From Cytophagales bacterium (lineage in GTDB: Bacteria > Bacteroidota > Bacteroidia > Cytophagales > UBA9547): a stretch of DNA of 64,000 nucleotides. Shown one piece after another: positions 63,301-64,000 of the stretch. The stretch covers positions 41,761 to 105,760 of the forward strand of contig JAAFIH010000013.1 in NCBI GenBank assembly GCA_013297755.1, written 5' to 3'. Within the stretch, counting starts at the first letter, position 1. Each line of letters begins with the position of its first letter. A program made the translations under genes and the position numbers. The notes below the pieces were generated by a model. It worked only from the letters and a program-made list of their open reading frames with translations, did not search any database and was not told the origin of the DNA.

Positions 63301-64000
63301 TATTGAAATTTTAAGATCAAGAAATCCAAATGTTGTAATTTTACTTGCGAAAACAATAACAAATTGGATGGCAATCAATGCTGAAGTTGATAATATTGTT
63401 ACTTCTACAAGTACTATTCAATCGCCTGTGGTAGCAGTTGATATGGTACCAGGTTTTATAAATGACCCAAACCAACCCGGAACAATGACTTTTGATTGGG
63501 TGCATCCCAATACTGTTGGAAGTATATTTATGGCCAAAAGATGGTTTGAAAAATTAATACCTAACCTAAATGATATATATGCTCCAACATCTGTAACAGG
63601 GCTCTCTGCAAATTCAATTCTTGGAACAAGTGCAAGATTATCTTGGAATGTTTCTACCGATAATTATGGGGTTAAAGGTTATCAAGTTTTATTAAATGGT
63701 AGTGTAGTAACAACTACCACAGCTTCAAACTTTACTTTTACAGGGCTTGCTTTATCTACATCATATCAATTTGGTATAAGAGCTATTGATTTTGGAAATA
63801 ATCTATCTTCATTGTCTCAAATCGCTTATAATACACCAGGAGCATCAGCAACCTTAACCGCCAATCCCACGACCATAACCTATCCATCAGTTGGCAATAG
63901 TCAAAATATTAATGTTACGAGCAATATCAGTTGGACGAGCGTAAGTTCACAAGCCTGGCTTACATTAAATGTAGGTAGTGGCACAAACAATGGCATTATA
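60365..64000 (+). CDS. Large secreted GH30-BACON-SGNH-Fn3 carbohydrate-active protein (partial, runs off the window)
   Basis: Open from ATG 60365 to the window end (1212 codons, no stop). Signal peptide: MGKLLKKLTLITSLFFIQNM. GH30 glycosidase domain about 22-565, with DGFGTCTYFD, acid/base E259 in FSIQNELGFE and nucleophile E395 in SWMTETSGEA. Three BACON repeats follow (about 583-665, 667-751, 753-838), each ending in ITQAA/ITQAG/ITQEG. An SGNH esterase domain (about 842-1065) has S851 in LGNSITQG, IGTNDVNN and D1044-W-V-H1047. Then comes an Fn3 domain (about 1077-1158) and a fourth BACON-like repeat cut by the edge. It is probably a surface or secreted xylan-acting enzyme with glucuronoxylanase and deacetylase activities. 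A T9SS sorting domain is likely beyond the edge. TATATTTG at 60331-60338 is the probable promoter element. Confidence 0.88.
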   Translation, partial: MGKLLKKLTLITSLFFIQNMVAQIVNVNATASGRQQVIDGFGTCTYFDTPVNDAWYKNMYFGDAECSIVRMDMTPNFIAPYSNNGYNSNSGSRAYSNAESYVQPFNGNTAQIAVMTPNINTNVNFFDFTQSWSRVGGAMAQEGFLRKAALGDFKLIGSVWSPAPWLKKTSGEFYDPLGNSNYDVIPPTGTADDIPRPYINGGNFVGGRIDTSSNPRAIFFDGVQNTSAITQYARCMAAYIRGFQNYYNVKFYAFSIQNELGFETFYHSSYIPKTSEYIKCAVAVRRELDKYPDLKDIKIMGPEDLLSNADAMWAYGPTVDKNLQYLEGIEADTAARRAVSFYNIHGYDSNGASSAGANPTLWNAWANGWTTALLPYHPDNKNGFRSTNKRSWMTETSGEATAWLSPAGPAFPGEGAFGVGLNMFTALTAGYQNAYVYWQMADNESLTAGTSTFSLTNGLDNTNSKKYNAFKHFSKFIRPNAVRLETSFTGAGSVAATAFIHDENKTLTYVLINKENATRSVTVNIPSGLDFGLTSLLGFRTNNAGNFVNTNYTIAANSVTVSMPAYSIVTLYGKGFSISPLAGYAITSTAQTVNLSVSGLVNWTLTKSSSATWLTLSTASGFGNRIVNMSATLNTGAIRNAIVTASGITGGVNVNYVVTITQAATGASLTATPSTQTFAANGGTNTGNIVSSVNWIVQNNAAWLTPSTLSGSNSAPLNFTASANGGINARTAIVTITNGTLNAFVNITQAGIGNILLISNAQMFYSAKPASLAVSVTGNVTWAATSSQPWITFTGGSGTGNGIFNVVASQNPSTSNRTATVSVTGSSITRIINITQEGIVNQLRVAALGNSITQGNVIGGQVNQWSYRFFLWEKLDSLNMNINMVGFHNFFFNETSSNYAPTPNSRYTARPFDRDNDAYYGINSTDLLNGSASTGWTGSSLPSLVNRSYTPDFALLHIGTNDVNNTTAVITTVSNIKSTIEILRSRNPNVVILLAKTITNWMAINAEVDNIVTSTSTIQSPVVAVDMVPGFINDPNQPGTMTFDWVHPNTVGSIFMAKRWFEKLIPNLNDIYAPTSVTGLSANSILGTSARLSWNVSTDNYGVKGYQVLLNGSVVTTTTASNFTFTGLALSTSYQFGIRAIDFGNNLSSLSQIAYNTPGASATLTANPTTITYPSVGNSQNINVTSNISWTSVSSQAWLTLNVGSGTNNGII

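Overview
The window is AT-rich chromosomal DNA from a member of the Bacteroidota (Bacteroidetes). The evidence is the gene content (a CarboxypepD-reg/TonB receptor, a BatA-type protein, a T9SS C-terminal sorting domain, BACON domains, DUF4292 and DUF1272, the short NuoG form, GH92 and GH30 enzymes) and several promoters of the Bacteroidota type, TTG-N19-21-TAnnTTTG. Genus or species cannot be set from sequence alone; an unsequenced or environmental lineage of the Cytophagales/Sphingobacteriales/Saprospirales kind would fit.

Layout. 0.2-9.9 kb: a conserved protein of unknown function, an SCO copper chaperone, a small Cys/His-rich protein with a TonB-dependent receptor, a DUF1016/YhcG nuclease gene stopped by a nonsense codon, and a compact restriction-modification locus that resembles MunI (MT-A70-type methylase, R.MunI-like nuclease with the GNAHER motif, and an XRE controller protein). 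The 4.9 kb between SCO and this locus is bounded by a 160-bp direct duplication of the SCO 5' region. 9.6-16 kb: DUF1272, a TPR protein with a DUF4292 lipoprotein, a MORN-type protein with a glycosyltransferase, and an RNA ligase interrupted by one in-frame stop. 16-18.4 kb: two nuoA paralogues on either side of an oppositely oriented short nuoG. 18.4-25.3 kb: a membrane AraC regulator, then porin, small periplasmic binding protein, HAMP/GAF sensor without kinase, and receiver protein, followed by two small membrane proteins.

25.3-31.4 kb is the most unusual part. A type IIG/ISP-like restriction-modification enzyme is divided exactly at the methylase/target-recognition boundary by a complete DUF1016 nuclease gene. 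The recognition half carries a 1-nt frameshift in an A run. The locus ends in a translationally coupled HEPN protein with an RNNITH motif. It is flanked by an attC-like imperfect hairpin on the left and related sequence on the right, so it looks like an acquired defence cassette.

31.4-57 kb is mostly core metabolism: GDP-fucose synthesis (gmd, fcl), a sphingolipid-C9-methyltransferase-like member of the cyclopropane synthase family, a GH92 mannosidase, glutamate formimidoyltransferase, a dihydroorotase homologue without its HxH motif, BatA, MoeA, a propeller sensor, TrhO, a metzincin protease, an Fe-S membrane reductase, and tRNA-Leu(UAA) and tRNA-Gly(GCC). 57.4-64 kb: DUF1080, a GNAT/FemAB-like protein, a CpsB-type PHP phosphatase, and a very large secreted GH30-BACON-SGNH-Fn3 protein that runs off the right edge.

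Small dispersed elements occur between genes: a MITE-like family with 18-bp terminal inverted repeats (best copy 1682-1800), a second element with about 13-nt inverted ends (40208-40292), and an 18-bp tandem repeat that ends in a 28-bp perfect palindrome (54409-54506). Three genes are broken by a single base each (6458, 15741 and the A run at 29481). That could be real decay of accessory genes or, for some of them, sequence error.
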